64,000 nt of DNA, taken from positions 806,001 to 870,000 of the forward strand of contig CAWIGP010000002.1 in the NCBI GenBank assembly GCA_963835735.1, written 5' to 3'. Position 1 is the first letter of the stretch; every line of letters starts with the position of its first letter. This document shows, one piece after another, positions 54,218 through 62,293 of the stretch. Below the pieces are notes generated by a model that had not been told where the DNA came from, did no database searches, and worked only from the letters and a program-made list of their open reading frames with translations. A program made the translations under genes and the position numbers. The DNA is from DASQMT01 sp963835735 (GTDB lineage Bacteria; Actinomycetota; Thermoleophilia; Solirubrobacterales; Solirubrobacteraceae).

Positions 54218-54223
54218 AAGCTA
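54218..54223 (-). promoter_or_regulatory. Probable -10 element (TAGCTT) of a leaderless promoter
   Basis: On the minus strand TAGCTT lies 7 nt before the ATG at 54210, with no ribosome binding site between. It would drive the decarboxylase, amino-acid dehydrogenase and Gfo/Idh genes. Confidence 0.5.
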
Positions 54224-54323
54224 CAGGCCCGGGGCCGCTATCCCGCTCGTGAAATCGATCCGGTGCTCGACGTCCGGCTGACCGTGTCGAGCCACGCGAC
54301 CGTGCGCTGGGCAGCCTCCCGTC

Positions 54324-54360
54324 TGCGCTCCGGGAGATACCGTGCGCTCCGGGAGATACC
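54324..54360. repeat. Perfect 18-bp tandem duplication upstream of an acyl-CoA dehydrogenase
   Basis: TGCGCTCCGGGAGATACC occurs at 54324-54341 and again at 54343-54360, separated by one G. The second copy ends in the TACC of a -10-like TACCTT, 6 nt from the ATG, so the duplication copies promoter DNA. Confidence 0.75.
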
Positions 54361-54362
54361 TT
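54357..54362 (+). promoter_or_regulatory. Probable -10 element (TACCTT) of a leaderless promoter
   Basis: TACCTT is followed by 6 nt and the ATG at 54369. In the upstream repeat copy the matching bases are TACCGT, so an older or second -10 box may lie 19 bp upstream. Confidence 0.45.
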
Positions 54363-54368
54363 GCGCGC

Positions 54369-55511
54369 ATGATCGACCTGACGCCCGAGCAGGAGGAGAT
54401 CCAGCGCGTCTGCCGCGATTTCGCGGCACGCGAGATCCGGCCGGCGGCCGCCGCGGTCGACGAGGCCGACACGCGCACGCCGTGGGACCTGTGGCACAAG
54501 GCCGCCGCTATCGGCCTGACGTCGTTCATGCTGCCCGAGGAGCTCGGCGGGGGTGGGCTGACCGACTCGTTCACCGGCTGCCTCGTGCAGGAGGAGCTGT
54601 GCCATGGCTGCTCCGGTATCGGCAACCTGATCACGTCGAACGGGTTCTTCGCCGAGCCGGTGCTCGCGCTCGGCACGCAGGAGCAGCAGGAGCGCTGGCT
54701 GCGCCCGCTGACGTCCGAAGACCCTCCGATGACCGCACTGGCGACGACCGAGCCCGACTCCGGCTCCGACGCGGCTTCGATGCGCACCACCGCGAAGCGC
54801 GTCGACGGCGGCTATGTGCTCAACGGCCAGAAGGCATGGATCTCAAACGGCGGTGTGGCGCGGTCCTACGTCGTGTTCGCGACGGTCGCGCCCGGGACCG
54901 GATATCGCGGCGTGACCGCGTTCCTGCTCGAGCGCGACGACGACGGCCTCTCGTTCGGCGAGCCCGTGCGCAAGATGGGCCAGCGCGCGATCGTCAACAC
55001 CGAGCTGTTCCTGCAGGACTGCTTCGTCGCCGACGACCGCAGGCTCGGCGCGGAGGGCGAGGGCTTCCGCGGGCTGATGGAGACGTTCGACCGCTCCCGC
55101 GTCACGCTCGCGTCCGCCGCCACCGGCCTCGCGCGCGCGGCGACCGAGTACGCGACGGCGTACGCGAAGGAGCGTGTCCAGTTCGGCCGCCCGATCGCCG
55201 AGCACCAGGCGGTCGCGTTCCGGATCGCCGACATGGCGCTGCGCGTGGACGCCTCGCGGCTGCTCGCCTGGCGCGCCGCGCGCATGCTCGACCGCGGCGA
55301 GCGCGCGACGACCGAAGCGGCGATGGCGAAGCTGCACGCGTCCGAGGCCGCGATGTTCTGCACCTGGGGCGCGGTCCAGACGCTCGGCGGCTGGGGCTAC
55401 TCGCGCGAGTACCCGGTCGAGAAGTGGATGCGCGACGCCAAGCTCGAGGAGATCGAGGAGGGCACATCGGACATCCAGCGCGTGGTCATCTCTCGCGGAC
55501 TGCTGCGATGA
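54369..55511 (+). CDS. Acyl-CoA dehydrogenase
   Basis: 380 residues. The N-terminus is MIDLTPEQEEIQRVCRDFA; the FAD-binding middle has ATTEPDSGSDAASM and NGQKAWISNGGVA; the C-terminal domain has KERVQFGRPIAEHQAV, GGWGYSREYPVEKWMRD and IEEGTSDIQR with the catalytic Glu. This is the short/medium-chain or branched-chain type. It stands alone, divergent from the TPP decarboxylase operon. The ATG at 54369 is preferred; the GTG at 54342 lies inside the tandem repeat. Confidence 0.92.
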   Translation: MIDLTPEQEEIQRVCRDFAAREIRPAAAAVDEADTRTPWDLWHKAAAIGLTSFMLPEELGGGGLTDSFTGCLVQEELCHGCSGIGNLITSNGFFAEPVLALGTQEQQERWLRPLTSEDPPMTALATTEPDSGSDAASMRTTAKRVDGGYVLNGQKAWISNGGVARSYVVFATVAPGTGYRGVTAFLLERDDDGLSFGEPVRKMGQRAIVNTELFLQDCFVADDRRLGAEGEGFRGLMETFDRSRVTLASAATGLARAATEYATAYAKERVQFGRPIAEHQAVAFRIADMALRVDASRLLAWRAARMLDRGERATTEAAMAKLHASEAAMFCTWGAVQTLGGWGYSREYPVEKWMRDAKLEEIEEGTSDIQRVVISRGLLR

Positions 55512-55553
55512 CCCGCGCCTGACGCGACGCGGTCCATCGGCATTGTCGACCGC

Positions 55554-55922
55554 TCACGTAGGCGCGTAGGCGACGCCGAGACGCGCCGCTGCCGAGCGTA
55601 GCCGGCGGTCGCGTGTCCACAGCCGTGCTTCGCCCGTCAGCAACGTCGCGGCGAGCAGCTGTGCGTCGACGTAGCCGATACCGCCGCCGAACAGCTCGTG
55701 ACGCTCGATGAACCCGCGCAGCTCCGCTGCCGTCGCCACCGTCGCCTGCGGCAACTGGTCGAGCAATCGGAGGATCTCAGCCCGGCCGCGGAGGTGTCCG
55801 AGCGCGAGCTCTCCCGTGACCCAGGAGTGCGCCAGCGCCGTGCCTTGATCGAGGAGCGCTGCCAGTTTCGGGTCGCCGTCACGGAGATGATCGATCCAGA
55901 CCGACGTGTCGACCAGGATCAC
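55554..55922 (-). CDS. VapC-type PIN-domain toxin
   Basis: 122 residues of the PIN nuclease fold. Acidic residues expected at the active site are D5 (ILVDTSVWID), E38 (SWVTGELALG), and Asp residues in GYVDAQLL and WTRDRRLR. Such proteins cut specific RNAs. The GTG at 55922 overlaps the antitoxin stop (GTGA, 55919-55922). The RNA target cannot be inferred. Confidence 0.9.
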   Translation of the reverse strand: MILVDTSVWIDHLRDGDPKLAALLDQGTALAHSWVTGELALGHLRGRAEILRLLDQLPQATVATAAELRGFIERHELFGGGIGYVDAQLLAATLLTGEARLWTRDRRLRSAAARLGVAYAPT

Positions 55923-56116
55923 GGGGCTGGCGATCGTCTCCGCCGGATTGCGTCCAGGTCGGGCTCGGTGCCGCCGAGGCGGGCAAGGCGGCGCGCGCTC
56001 TCGCGCTCGATCAGTGCGTTGAGCGCCTCCCGCACCAGCGCGCTCTTCTCCTTCACCCCGGTCAGCCGCTGCGCCTCGGCGAGCAGCGCGTCATCGAGCG
56101 CCAGTGTCGTCCTCAT
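55919..56116 (-). CDS. VapB-type antitoxin
   Basis: 65 residues with a ribbon-helix-helix start (MRTTLALDDALLAEAQRLTG) and a basic tail. A GGAAGGAAG ribosome binding site precedes the ATG at 56116; upstream in-frame ATGs exist but lack one. It represses the operon and neutralises VapC. It lies 32 nt downstream of the Rieske stop, near a perfect palindrome, on the same strand. Confidence 0.88.
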   Translation of the reverse strand: MRTTLALDDALLAEAQRLTGVKEKSALVREALNALIERESARRLARLGGTEPDLDAIRRRRSPAP

Positions 56117-56148
56117 TGCCACTTCCTTCCGCTGCATCAATCTTATCA

Positions 56149-57198
56149 TCACATGATGCCACGATTCGTGCCTAAAGAGGGACTGTCCCTCTTTAGGTGT
56201 TCGCGCACGTAGGCCTGGAAGTGCGCGATCAGCTGCTCGTCGTGAGCGAGCAGCCGCCCCTCCGGCACGAGACCGCTGCCCGCGCCGGCCTGTGCGGCCT
56301 CGACCAAACGCGTGTCCTCAGCGCCGACCTGGTCGTCGAACTCCAGCAACTCCGCGATCCAATCCTCGGCCGCGTCCGGGGCGAAGAAGTAGTCGAGGTA
56401 GCCGCGGCAGCGGTCGGGCGCGACCGGCCAGACCGGGCCGATCGAGAGGTTCGGCGGACCGGGCTCGACGTTGACCTTGAGCGACGGGAAGAGCAGGTGG
56501 AACTGAGCGCCGCGCAGCCCGCCGCGCACGTCGAAGTCGGGGTGCGCCGGGTTGAACTGGCTCGCGCGCAGCCCGCGCGCCTCGAGCACCAGCCGGCGAT
56601 CGTCGATCACCGTCACGAGCCCCGGGTGGTTGATCTGGCAGTGGTAGCACTCGAGGTAGTTCTCCAGCGCGATCTTCCAGTTCGCGCGGATCTCGTACTC
56701 CACGCGGTGGTGGAAGCGGAGCGACGCCAGATCGAGCCCGTGCTCCGCGACGACTGCCGGCAGATCGCCGAGCGCGTCGGCCAGCGGCCGCGCGCCGGCG
56801 TCGGGATTGACGAACACGAACGGCCCCCAGCGCCCGACCGCCAGCGGCGCCAGGCCGAGCCCGTCGAGCTCGAAGTCCCCGCGCGGCGCCGCCCGCAGGC
56901 GTCCGTCGAGCCCGTAGGTCCAGGCGTGGTACGGGCACTGCAGCGTCCCGCGCTCGCCCGCGCCCGACGCGACCACCGAGCCGCGATGGCGGCACACGTT
57001 CGCGAACGCGCGCAGCGCGTCGTCGCGGTCGCGTGTGAGCACGACCGGCAGCCCGCCGACGGTCACCGCCGCGAAGGAGCCCGGAGCGGTCAGCTCCTCG
57101 TACCGGCCGGCGTACTGCCAGGCGCGGCGGAAGATCCGCTCGCGCTCGAGCTCCGCGATCTCGGGCGAGGAGTACCACGACCACGGGTACGACCTCAT
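56149..57198 (-). CDS. Rieske non-haem iron oxygenase, alpha subunit type
   Basis: 349 residues. The Rieske cluster motif is CRHRG-x16-CPYHAWTYG (near residues 68-90) and the mononuclear iron site is in ENYLECYHCQINHPG, with two His; the Asp lies in the C-terminal helix. Members hydroxylate or demethylate aromatic or quaternary-amine substrates and need a reductase, which is not encoded nearby. The ATG at 57198 overlaps the hydrolase stop (ATGA). The last 13 or so residues (LKRDSPSLGTNRGIM region) are encoded by a palindromic repeat and look added rather than native. Confidence 0.9.
   Translation of the reverse strand: MRSYPWSWYSSPEIAELERERIFRRAWQYAGRYEELTAPGSFAAVTVGGLPVVLTRDRDDALRAFANVCRHRGSVVASGAGERGTLQCPYHAWTYGLDGRLRAAPRGDFELDGLGLAPLAVGRWGPFVFVNPDAGARPLADALGDLPAVVAEHGLDLASLRFHHRVEYEIRANWKIALENYLECYHCQINHPGLVTVIDDRRLVLEARGLRASQFNPAHPDFDVRGGLRGAQFHLLFPSLKVNVEPGPPNLSIGPVWPVAPDRCRGYLDYFFAPDAAEDWIAELLEFDDQVGAEDTRLVEAAQAGAGSGLVPEGRLLAHDEQLIAHFQAYVREHLKRDSPSLGTNRGIM
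56171..56197. repeat. 27-nt perfect palindromic repeat at the 3' end of the Rieske gene
   Basis: CCTAAAGAGGGAC-T-GTCCCTCTTTAGG is a 13-bp perfect inverted repeat around one base. It lies inside the reading frame, 22 nt before the stop, and encodes the LKRDSPSL tail. Its AT-rich ends differ from the surrounding DNA, as for a REP-like mobile repeat; it could also act as a transcription hairpin. Confidence 0.7.
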
Positions 57199-59168
57199 CC
57201 GCCGTCCCTCGGGATCGAGCGCATCCAGGCGCGCGCGAACAGGCGCACCCCGTTCTCGTAGGCGTCGAGCCTCCCCGTCAGCAGGAACGACTCGCGCGTG
57301 CACGTCATCTCCCCCCGCGCGACGACCCGCGTGCGCCAGTCGCCGCGTGCGAGCCCGACCTCCACCTCGGCCTCGACCGACGCCGACAACGGATCGCCCT
57401 CCCGCAGCCGGTAGTGGACGACGTTGCGCTCGGCCAGCTCGGTGCCGGTCTCGGGCAGCGTGTGGACGTGGTCGATCCACGGGAACTCGACGTCGACGGC
57501 CTGCGCCGCGAGATCGCGGTGCACGATCCAGCCGGTTCGGCCCTGGCGCGAGTACTCCTTGCGCAGCCCCGCCGCCGACTCGGCCGGACCGAACGGCCGC
57601 AGCTTGTCGTCGAGCTCCGACGGCGACCGCACCGGCAACTCGAGCCGGCCGCCGGTCGCGGTCAGCGTCACCGGCTCGGGCGACGGCCAGACCCACGGCC
57701 AGTACGTCGGTGAGATCGCGAGCCGCAGCCGATGTCCGGCCGGCACCGCGTACGCCGTCGCCTGCATCGGCACGCGCACGGACACCGGCTCGCCGGGCAC
57801 CAGCGGCACGACGCGGTCGTGTCCGTCGCGGTGCGTGAGGTTGAGCACGCCGCGCGCGATCAGCGTCGACTCCCCGCCGGGCGCGACCTCGCACAGCCGT
57901 GCGACGACGAGCGCGAACGGCCGGTCGGCCGCCAGCTCGAGCTCCGCGACCACGCTCCCGAGCAGCTCGGTCCGCTCGCCGAGCGGATCGAGGTCCCAGC
58001 AGATCGACGCGCCGTCCTCGGGCCGCTGGTCGCCCGGCAGGTCGGCGGGACCGCCGTCACCGCACCAGACGCCGGCATCCGATCCGGTGAGCTGCAGCCC
58101 GCGCACGGAACCCCCCGCACCGAGCTCGAAGACGCCGGTCGAAACGTTCGGCGACGGCCACGCCGGATCGGCGACCCAGCGCCCGGGCCGTTCCGCGCAG
58201 CTCGTCACCGGTCCGATCCGCTCCTGCATGTAGCTCACCAGCGCGGGCTCGTCGAAGAACCCGTTCGCCTCGCCGCGCAGCGCATGGTCGAAGAAGCGCA
58301 CGACCTCCTGGAGGAATCCGATCGCAGGCCCGGGCTCTCCGGCCTCGGGACCCGTGTGACCCCACGGCCCGATCAGGCCGCGCACCGGCGCGTCGACGTG
58401 CTCGAGCATGCGCAGCACCATGTCGCGGTACCCGTCCGACCAGCCGCCGACCGCGAACACCGGGCACGCGATGTCGGCGTAGCGCTCGCACGCCGAGCCC
58501 TGGCGCCAGTACGCGTCGCGGCGCTGATGCGAGAGCCACGTCGACGCCCACGGCTCCATCCGCTCCACCCGCTCGCGCCACGCGTCGCGCCAGCTCTCCC
58601 CCACGACCGCGGGGTCCGGCGGCTGCCCGGCGTACGCGGCCATGCAGGTCGACCAGTGGACCATGTCGGTCGCCAACACGCAGCCGCCGATGTAGTGCAC
58701 GTCGTCGGCGTAGCGGTCGTCGGAGGCGTGGATCGGGACGATCCCGCGCAGCGCCGGGGGGTTGCGCGCGGCGGCCTGGAGCGCGGCGAAGCCGCCCCAG
58801 GAGACGCCGATCATCCCGACCGCGCCCGTGCACCACGGCTGGGCTGCGAGCCAGGCGATGACCTCGTCGACGTCCGCCGCCTCCTGCTCTGTGTACTCGT
58901 CCTCGATCAGGCCGTCGCTGTCGCCGCTGCCGCGCAGGTCGATCCGCACGCCCGCGTAGCCGTGCCCGGCGAAGTAGCGGTTCCAGGCCGCGTCGCCCGC
59001 GGCGGTGCCGTCGCCCTTGCGGTACGGCACGGCGTCGAGGATCGCCGGCACCTGACCGGCGCCCTCGGGCAGCCAGAGGCGGGCGGCGATCCGGCAGCCG
59101 TCGGAGAGCGGGATCCACTGGTGTTCGACGGTCCGGACCCGGTACGGGAAGTCGGTTCGGATCTGCAC
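57195..59168 (-). CDS. CocE/NonD-family hydrolase (Xaa-Pro dipeptidyl-peptidase-like)
   Basis: 657 residues. An alpha/beta-hydrolase domain has the nucleophile Ser123 in IGVSWGGF, GSGDSDG in the oxyanion loop region and GPWGHTG with the likely catalytic His; an X-Pro peptidase-like cap and a C-terminal jelly-roll (about residues 340-560, SPTYWPWVWPSPEPVTL) follow. A further ~100-residue C-terminal domain is unusual. It cleaves esters or amides. Coupled to the Rieske oxygenase by ATGA, so its product may be that enzyme's substrate. Start GTG 59168; divergent from IclR. Confidence 0.88.
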   Translation of the reverse strand: MQIRTDFPYRVRTVEHQWIPLSDGCRIAARLWLPEGAGQVPAILDAVPYRKGDGTAAGDAAWNRYFAGHGYAGVRIDLRGSGDSDGLIEDEYTEQEAADVDEVIAWLAAQPWCTGAVGMIGVSWGGFAALQAAARNPPALRGIVPIHASDDRYADDVHYIGGCVLATDMVHWSTCMAAYAGQPPDPAVVGESWRDAWRERVERMEPWASTWLSHQRRDAYWRQGSACERYADIACPVFAVGGWSDGYRDMVLRMLEHVDAPVRGLIGPWGHTGPEAGEPGPAIGFLQEVVRFFDHALRGEANGFFDEPALVSYMQERIGPVTSCAERPGRWVADPAWPSPNVSTGVFELGAGGSVRGLQLTGSDAGVWCGDGGPADLPGDQRPEDGASICWDLDPLGERTELLGSVVAELELAADRPFALVVARLCEVAPGGESTLIARGVLNLTHRDGHDRVVPLVPGEPVSVRVPMQATAYAVPAGHRLRLAISPTYWPWVWPSPEPVTLTATGGRLELPVRSPSELDDKLRPFGPAESAAGLRKEYSRQGRTGWIVHRDLAAQAVDVEFPWIDHVHTLPETGTELAERNVVHYRLREGDPLSASVEAEVEVGLARGDWRTRVVARGEMTCTRESFLLTGRLDAYENGVRLFARAWMRSIPRDGG

Positions 59169-59197
59169 GCGGGCGGTGGTAGTCTCCCATATCCAGC

Positions 59198-59974
59198 ATG
59201 CGAAAAGTACTTTCGCAGACTGAAACCTCCGTCGGGACGCTGGCCCGCGGGCTCGACATCCTCGGGCTGTTCACGCGCGCCGGCCCGGAGCTGACCCAGA
59301 CCGAGATCTCCGAGGCGCTCGGCCTTCCGCTCCCCACCGTCCACCGGCTGACCGCGGTGCTCGCCGAGCGCGGGTACCTCGACCGCGATCCGCGCACGCG
59401 CCGCTTCCGGCTCGGGCTCGAGATCGCGCGCTTCATGCCGCCGCTGCTGTCGGGCCTGCGGCTGCCGGAGATCGCCCGCGCGGATCTCGCGCGGCTCGCC
59501 GAGGACACGGGCGAGACCGTCAACCTCGCGGTGCTGCAGGACGGCGAGATCGTCTACCTGCTGAGCGAGTCCGGGAGCCGCCTGCTGAGCACGCGGGCGT
59601 CGGTCGGGCTACGCCTGCCGGCACACTGCACCGCGCTCGGGAAGTGCCTGCTGGCCCAGCTGCCGGAGGACGCCGCGCGCGACGCGGCGGGGCCGGAGCC
59701 CTACGAGCAGCGCACGCCGGCGACGGCTACGACTTGGGAGGCGCTGCGACCGGCGCTCGAACGGATCAGGCGCGACGGCATCGCGATCTCGTGGGAGGAG
59801 TACGAGGTCGGGCTCACGGCGATCGCGGTGCCGATCGCCTGGCCAGGCGGTGCCGCGGTCAACGTGTCGCTCCCGACCTCTCGCGCGAACCGCGCGTTCC
59901 GCGTGGAGCTCGCGGGCCGGCTGCGCGAGATCGCGGCGCGGCTCGAGGCCGGCCGTGCATCCCATGGTCGCTGA
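59198..59974 (+). CDS. IclR-family regulator
   Basis: 258 residues. The winged helix is in residues 12-75 (LARGLDILGLFTRAGPEL, TQTEISEALGLPLPTVHRLT) and the effector domain in 80-250 (ETVNLAVLQDGEIVYLLSE, LPAHCTALGKCLLAQLP, ISWEEYEVGLTAIAVPI). It probably controls both the acyl-CoA operon it leads and the divergent hydrolase/Rieske operon. A near-perfect palindrome overlaps its own start codon. No better downstream start exists, so ATG 59198 is kept. Confidence 0.92.
   Translation: MRKVLSQTETSVGTLARGLDILGLFTRAGPELTQTEISEALGLPLPTVHRLTAVLAERGYLDRDPRTRRFRLGLEIARFMPPLLSGLRLPEIARADLARLAEDTGETVNLAVLQDGEIVYLLSESGSRLLSTRASVGLRLPAHCTALGKCLLAQLPEDAARDAAGPEPYEQRTPATATTWEALRPALERIRRDGIAISWEEYEVGLTAIAVPIAWPGGAAVNVSLPTSRANRAFRVELAGRLREIAARLEAGRASHGR
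59199..59217. promoter_or_regulatory. Palindromic IclR operator candidate over the iclR-type start codon
   Basis: TGCGAAAAGTACTTTCGCA has 7-bp arms TGCGAAA/TTTCGCA around AGTAC. It lies between the divergent genes and overlaps the first codons of the regulator, the usual size and symmetry for an IclR site. Confidence 0.6.
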
Positions 59975-61061
59975 GGCCGACGCGTTCGCCGCCGCGCTCG
60001 CCGCGCGGGTCGCGGACGAGCCGCAGCTGCGCTGGCAGGGGATGCCCTCCGACGCCGACTCCCGCACCGCCTACGAGGCGCTCGGCGCGGGCGGCTGGAT
60101 CGGGCTGCACTGGCCCGAGCGGCTCGGCGGCGGCGGGCGCTCCCCGCTCGACACGGTGACCTGCGAGGAGCGCTTCGGCTACCACTGGCTACCGCTCTCC
60201 GGCTACCTGCTGTCGGTCAAGACGATCGGCAACGCGCTGCTGCGCTTCGCGAGCCGCGAGCTGCAGGAGCGCCTGCTGCCCGAGATCGCCGCCGGGCGGC
60301 TGCTGTTCTGCCAGGGCTTCTCCGAGCCCGACGCCGGGTCCGACCTCGCCGCGCTGCGCACCACCGCGCGCGATGCCGGCGACCGGTTCGTGGTGTCGGG
60401 CCGCAAGCTGTGGACGTCTAGCGCCGACGTCGCCGACTGGATCTACCTCGCGGTCCGCACCGGCGAGGCGCGCCATCGCGGGTTGTCCGTACTCGTGGCG
60501 CCGCTCGACTCTCCCGGGATCACGGTCGGCGCGCACACGACACTCGGCGGCGGCACGCTCGGCGAGGTGCTGCTGCAGGACGTCGAGATCCCGCGCGAGC
60601 AGCTCGTCGGCGCGCTCGACGGCGGCTGGGCGGTGCTGATGGGCACGCTCGACCACGAGCGGGTGACGAGCGAGAAGGTCGGCGTCGTGCTGTGGCTGCT
60701 CGACCGGCTCGACGAGCTGGCCGAGACGCGCGCCGACCGCGCGCGGCTGCTGCGGCTGCGCGGGGAGGCCGAGGCCGCCCGGCTGCACGGCCGCTGGGCC
60801 GCGCGACTGCTCGGCGAGGACAGGCCGGCAAGCGAGCAGAGCTCGATGGCGAAGCTCGCGGTGGCGGTGCTGATGCAGCGAGTCGCGGCGGCCGCGGTCG
60901 AGCTGCTCGGGCCGGCGGGGCTGGTCGAGGAGGGGACAGCCACGCTGGGCGGCCGGGTCGCGGCGTTCCACCGCGCGGCGGTGGCGACGACGATCTCGGG
61001 CGGCGCGGCCGAGGTGCAGCGCATCGTGATCGCGCGGCGCGGCCTGGGGTGTCCGGCGTGA
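59964..61061 (+). CDS. Acyl-CoA dehydrogenase, first subunit of a probable heteromeric enzyme
   Basis: 365 residues from the ATG at 59964 (a GTG at 59955 is possible). FAD-domain motifs are FSEPDAGSDLAALRT and SGRKLWTSSADVADW. At the place of the usual YEGTSEIQR it has ISGGAAEVQR, so the catalytic Glu of common acyl-CoA dehydrogenases is missing. This, together with a second short dehydrogenase two genes downstream, fits the actinobacterial FadE pairs that form heterotetramers. It overlaps the IclR stop by 11 nt. Substrates of such pairs are often bulky, such as steroid side chains. Confidence 0.85.
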   Translation: MVAEADAFAAALAARVADEPQLRWQGMPSDADSRTAYEALGAGGWIGLHWPERLGGGGRSPLDTVTCEERFGYHWLPLSGYLLSVKTIGNALLRFASRELQERLLPEIAAGRLLFCQGFSEPDAGSDLAALRTTARDAGDRFVVSGRKLWTSSADVADWIYLAVRTGEARHRGLSVLVAPLDSPGITVGAHTTLGGGTLGEVLLQDVEIPREQLVGALDGGWAVLMGTLDHERVTSEKVGVVLWLLDRLDELAETRADRARLLRLRGEAEAARLHGRWAARLLGEDRPASEQSSMAKLAVAVLMQRVAAAAVELLGPAGLVEEGTATLGGRVAAFHRAAVATTISGGAAEVQRIVIARRGLGCPA

Positions 61062-62293
61062 CCCTGCCGCTCGAGGGTCTGCGAGTGCTCGAGTACGCGC
61101 AGTACGTGGCAGGCCCGTTCGCCGGCCTTCTGCTCGCCGACCTCGGCGCCGATGTGATCAAGGTCGAGCCGCCCGCGGGTGACGCCTGGCGGCGCTATGA
61201 GCCGTTCGAGCCCGGCGAGAGCCGCTACTTCTACGCGCTCAATCGCAACAAGCGCTCGGTCGTGATCGACCTCAAGACCGACGCGGGCCTGCGCTCCAGC
61301 CGCGCGCTGCTCGCCGGCGCCGACGCGGTGCTGCACAACTTCCCGCCCGGGCGCGCCGCGCGCTACGGGCTCGACCGGGACAGCGTCCGCGCGGTCAACC
61401 CGGGCGCGGCTTGGTGCATGGTGTCGGCGCTCGGGAGCGACGGGCCGGAGGCGGAGCAGACCGCCTTCGACCTGGTCGCCCAGGCGCTGTCGGGGCTGCT
61501 GCTCGCAAGCGCGCGGCCGGGCGACGAGATCCCGCGCCGCGCCGGAGGGATCGCGATGGCGGACTTCACCGCGGGGCTGCTCGGGGCCGTGGCGATCCTC
61601 GCCGGGCTGGTCGGGCGTCGTGACGACGGCGGTCCCGCTCCGGGTGTCGAGGTCTCACTGCTCGGCGCCGCGCTCGCGGTGCAGGCTCAGCGCTTCGTGT
61701 CGATCGACGACGACGGCCGGCGTGGGGCCGCGCGCCCGCCTGCGACCGCGCAGGATCTCGGCGCGCAGGGAGCGCGCGTGCGCGCGGCCGAGGAGCTCGA
61801 GCCGTACTACCGCGCCTACCGGGCGGCCGACGGCTTCTTCGTGCTGACGTGCCTGAACGAGGCGCAGCGGCGCACGACGCTGCGCGAGCTCGGGCTCGAG
61901 GACCCGTTCGTCGCCGACCCGCAGGCCGCACCGGCGAACGAGCCGGAGCGCGCCGCGCGCGTGCGGCTGGTGCGCCGCTTCGAGGCGATCCTCGAGCGCG
62001 AGTCCGCCGCGCACTGGATCCGACGGCTGCGCGCCGCGGGCGTGCCGGCGGCGCAGGTGCGCGCGCTCGGCCAGCTCTACGACGATCCGCAGGCGCTCGC
62101 GAACGGGCTCGTGCAGGAGGTGCCGGCGCCTGGCGGCGAGACGGTGCGGCTGCTCGGCGGCGTGTTCAAGGTCGACGGCGCGGCAGTGGGCGCGCGCCGC
62201 GGCGTCCCGGCGCTCGGCGAGCACACCGACGAGGTCCTCGCCCCACTGCGGGGTCAGATCTTGCAATCCAGCACACCGGAAGGCGGTGCGTGA
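61058..62293 (+). CDS. Family III CoA-transferase
   Basis: 411 residues of the CaiB/BaiF family: LPLEGLRVLEYAQYVAGPF, LADLGADVIKVEPPAGD, then FDLVAQALSG with the catalytic Asp, and IAMADFTAGLLGAVAIL. It moves CoA between a donor acyl-CoA and a free acid. The GTG at 61058 overlaps the dehydrogenase stop; a GTG at 61049 is possible. The last 15 residues (QILQSSTPEGGA) are encoded by an inverted repeat that also forms the start of the next gene. Fits an operon that activates an acid and then desaturates it. Confidence 0.9.
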   Translation: MTLPLEGLRVLEYAQYVAGPFAGLLLADLGADVIKVEPPAGDAWRRYEPFEPGESRYFYALNRNKRSVVIDLKTDAGLRSSRALLAGADAVLHNFPPGRAARYGLDRDSVRAVNPGAAWCMVSALGSDGPEAEQTAFDLVAQALSGLLLASARPGDEIPRRAGGIAMADFTAGLLGAVAILAGLVGRRDDGGPAPGVEVSLLGAALAVQAQRFVSIDDDGRRGAARPPATAQDLGAQGARVRAAEELEPYYRAYRAADGFFVLTCLNEAQRRTTLRELGLEDPFVADPQAAPANEPERAARVRLVRRFEAILERESAAHWIRRLRAAGVPAAQVRALGQLYDDPQALANGLVQEVPAPGGETVRLLGGVFKVDGAAVGARRGVPALGEHTDEVLAPLRGQILQSSTPEGGA

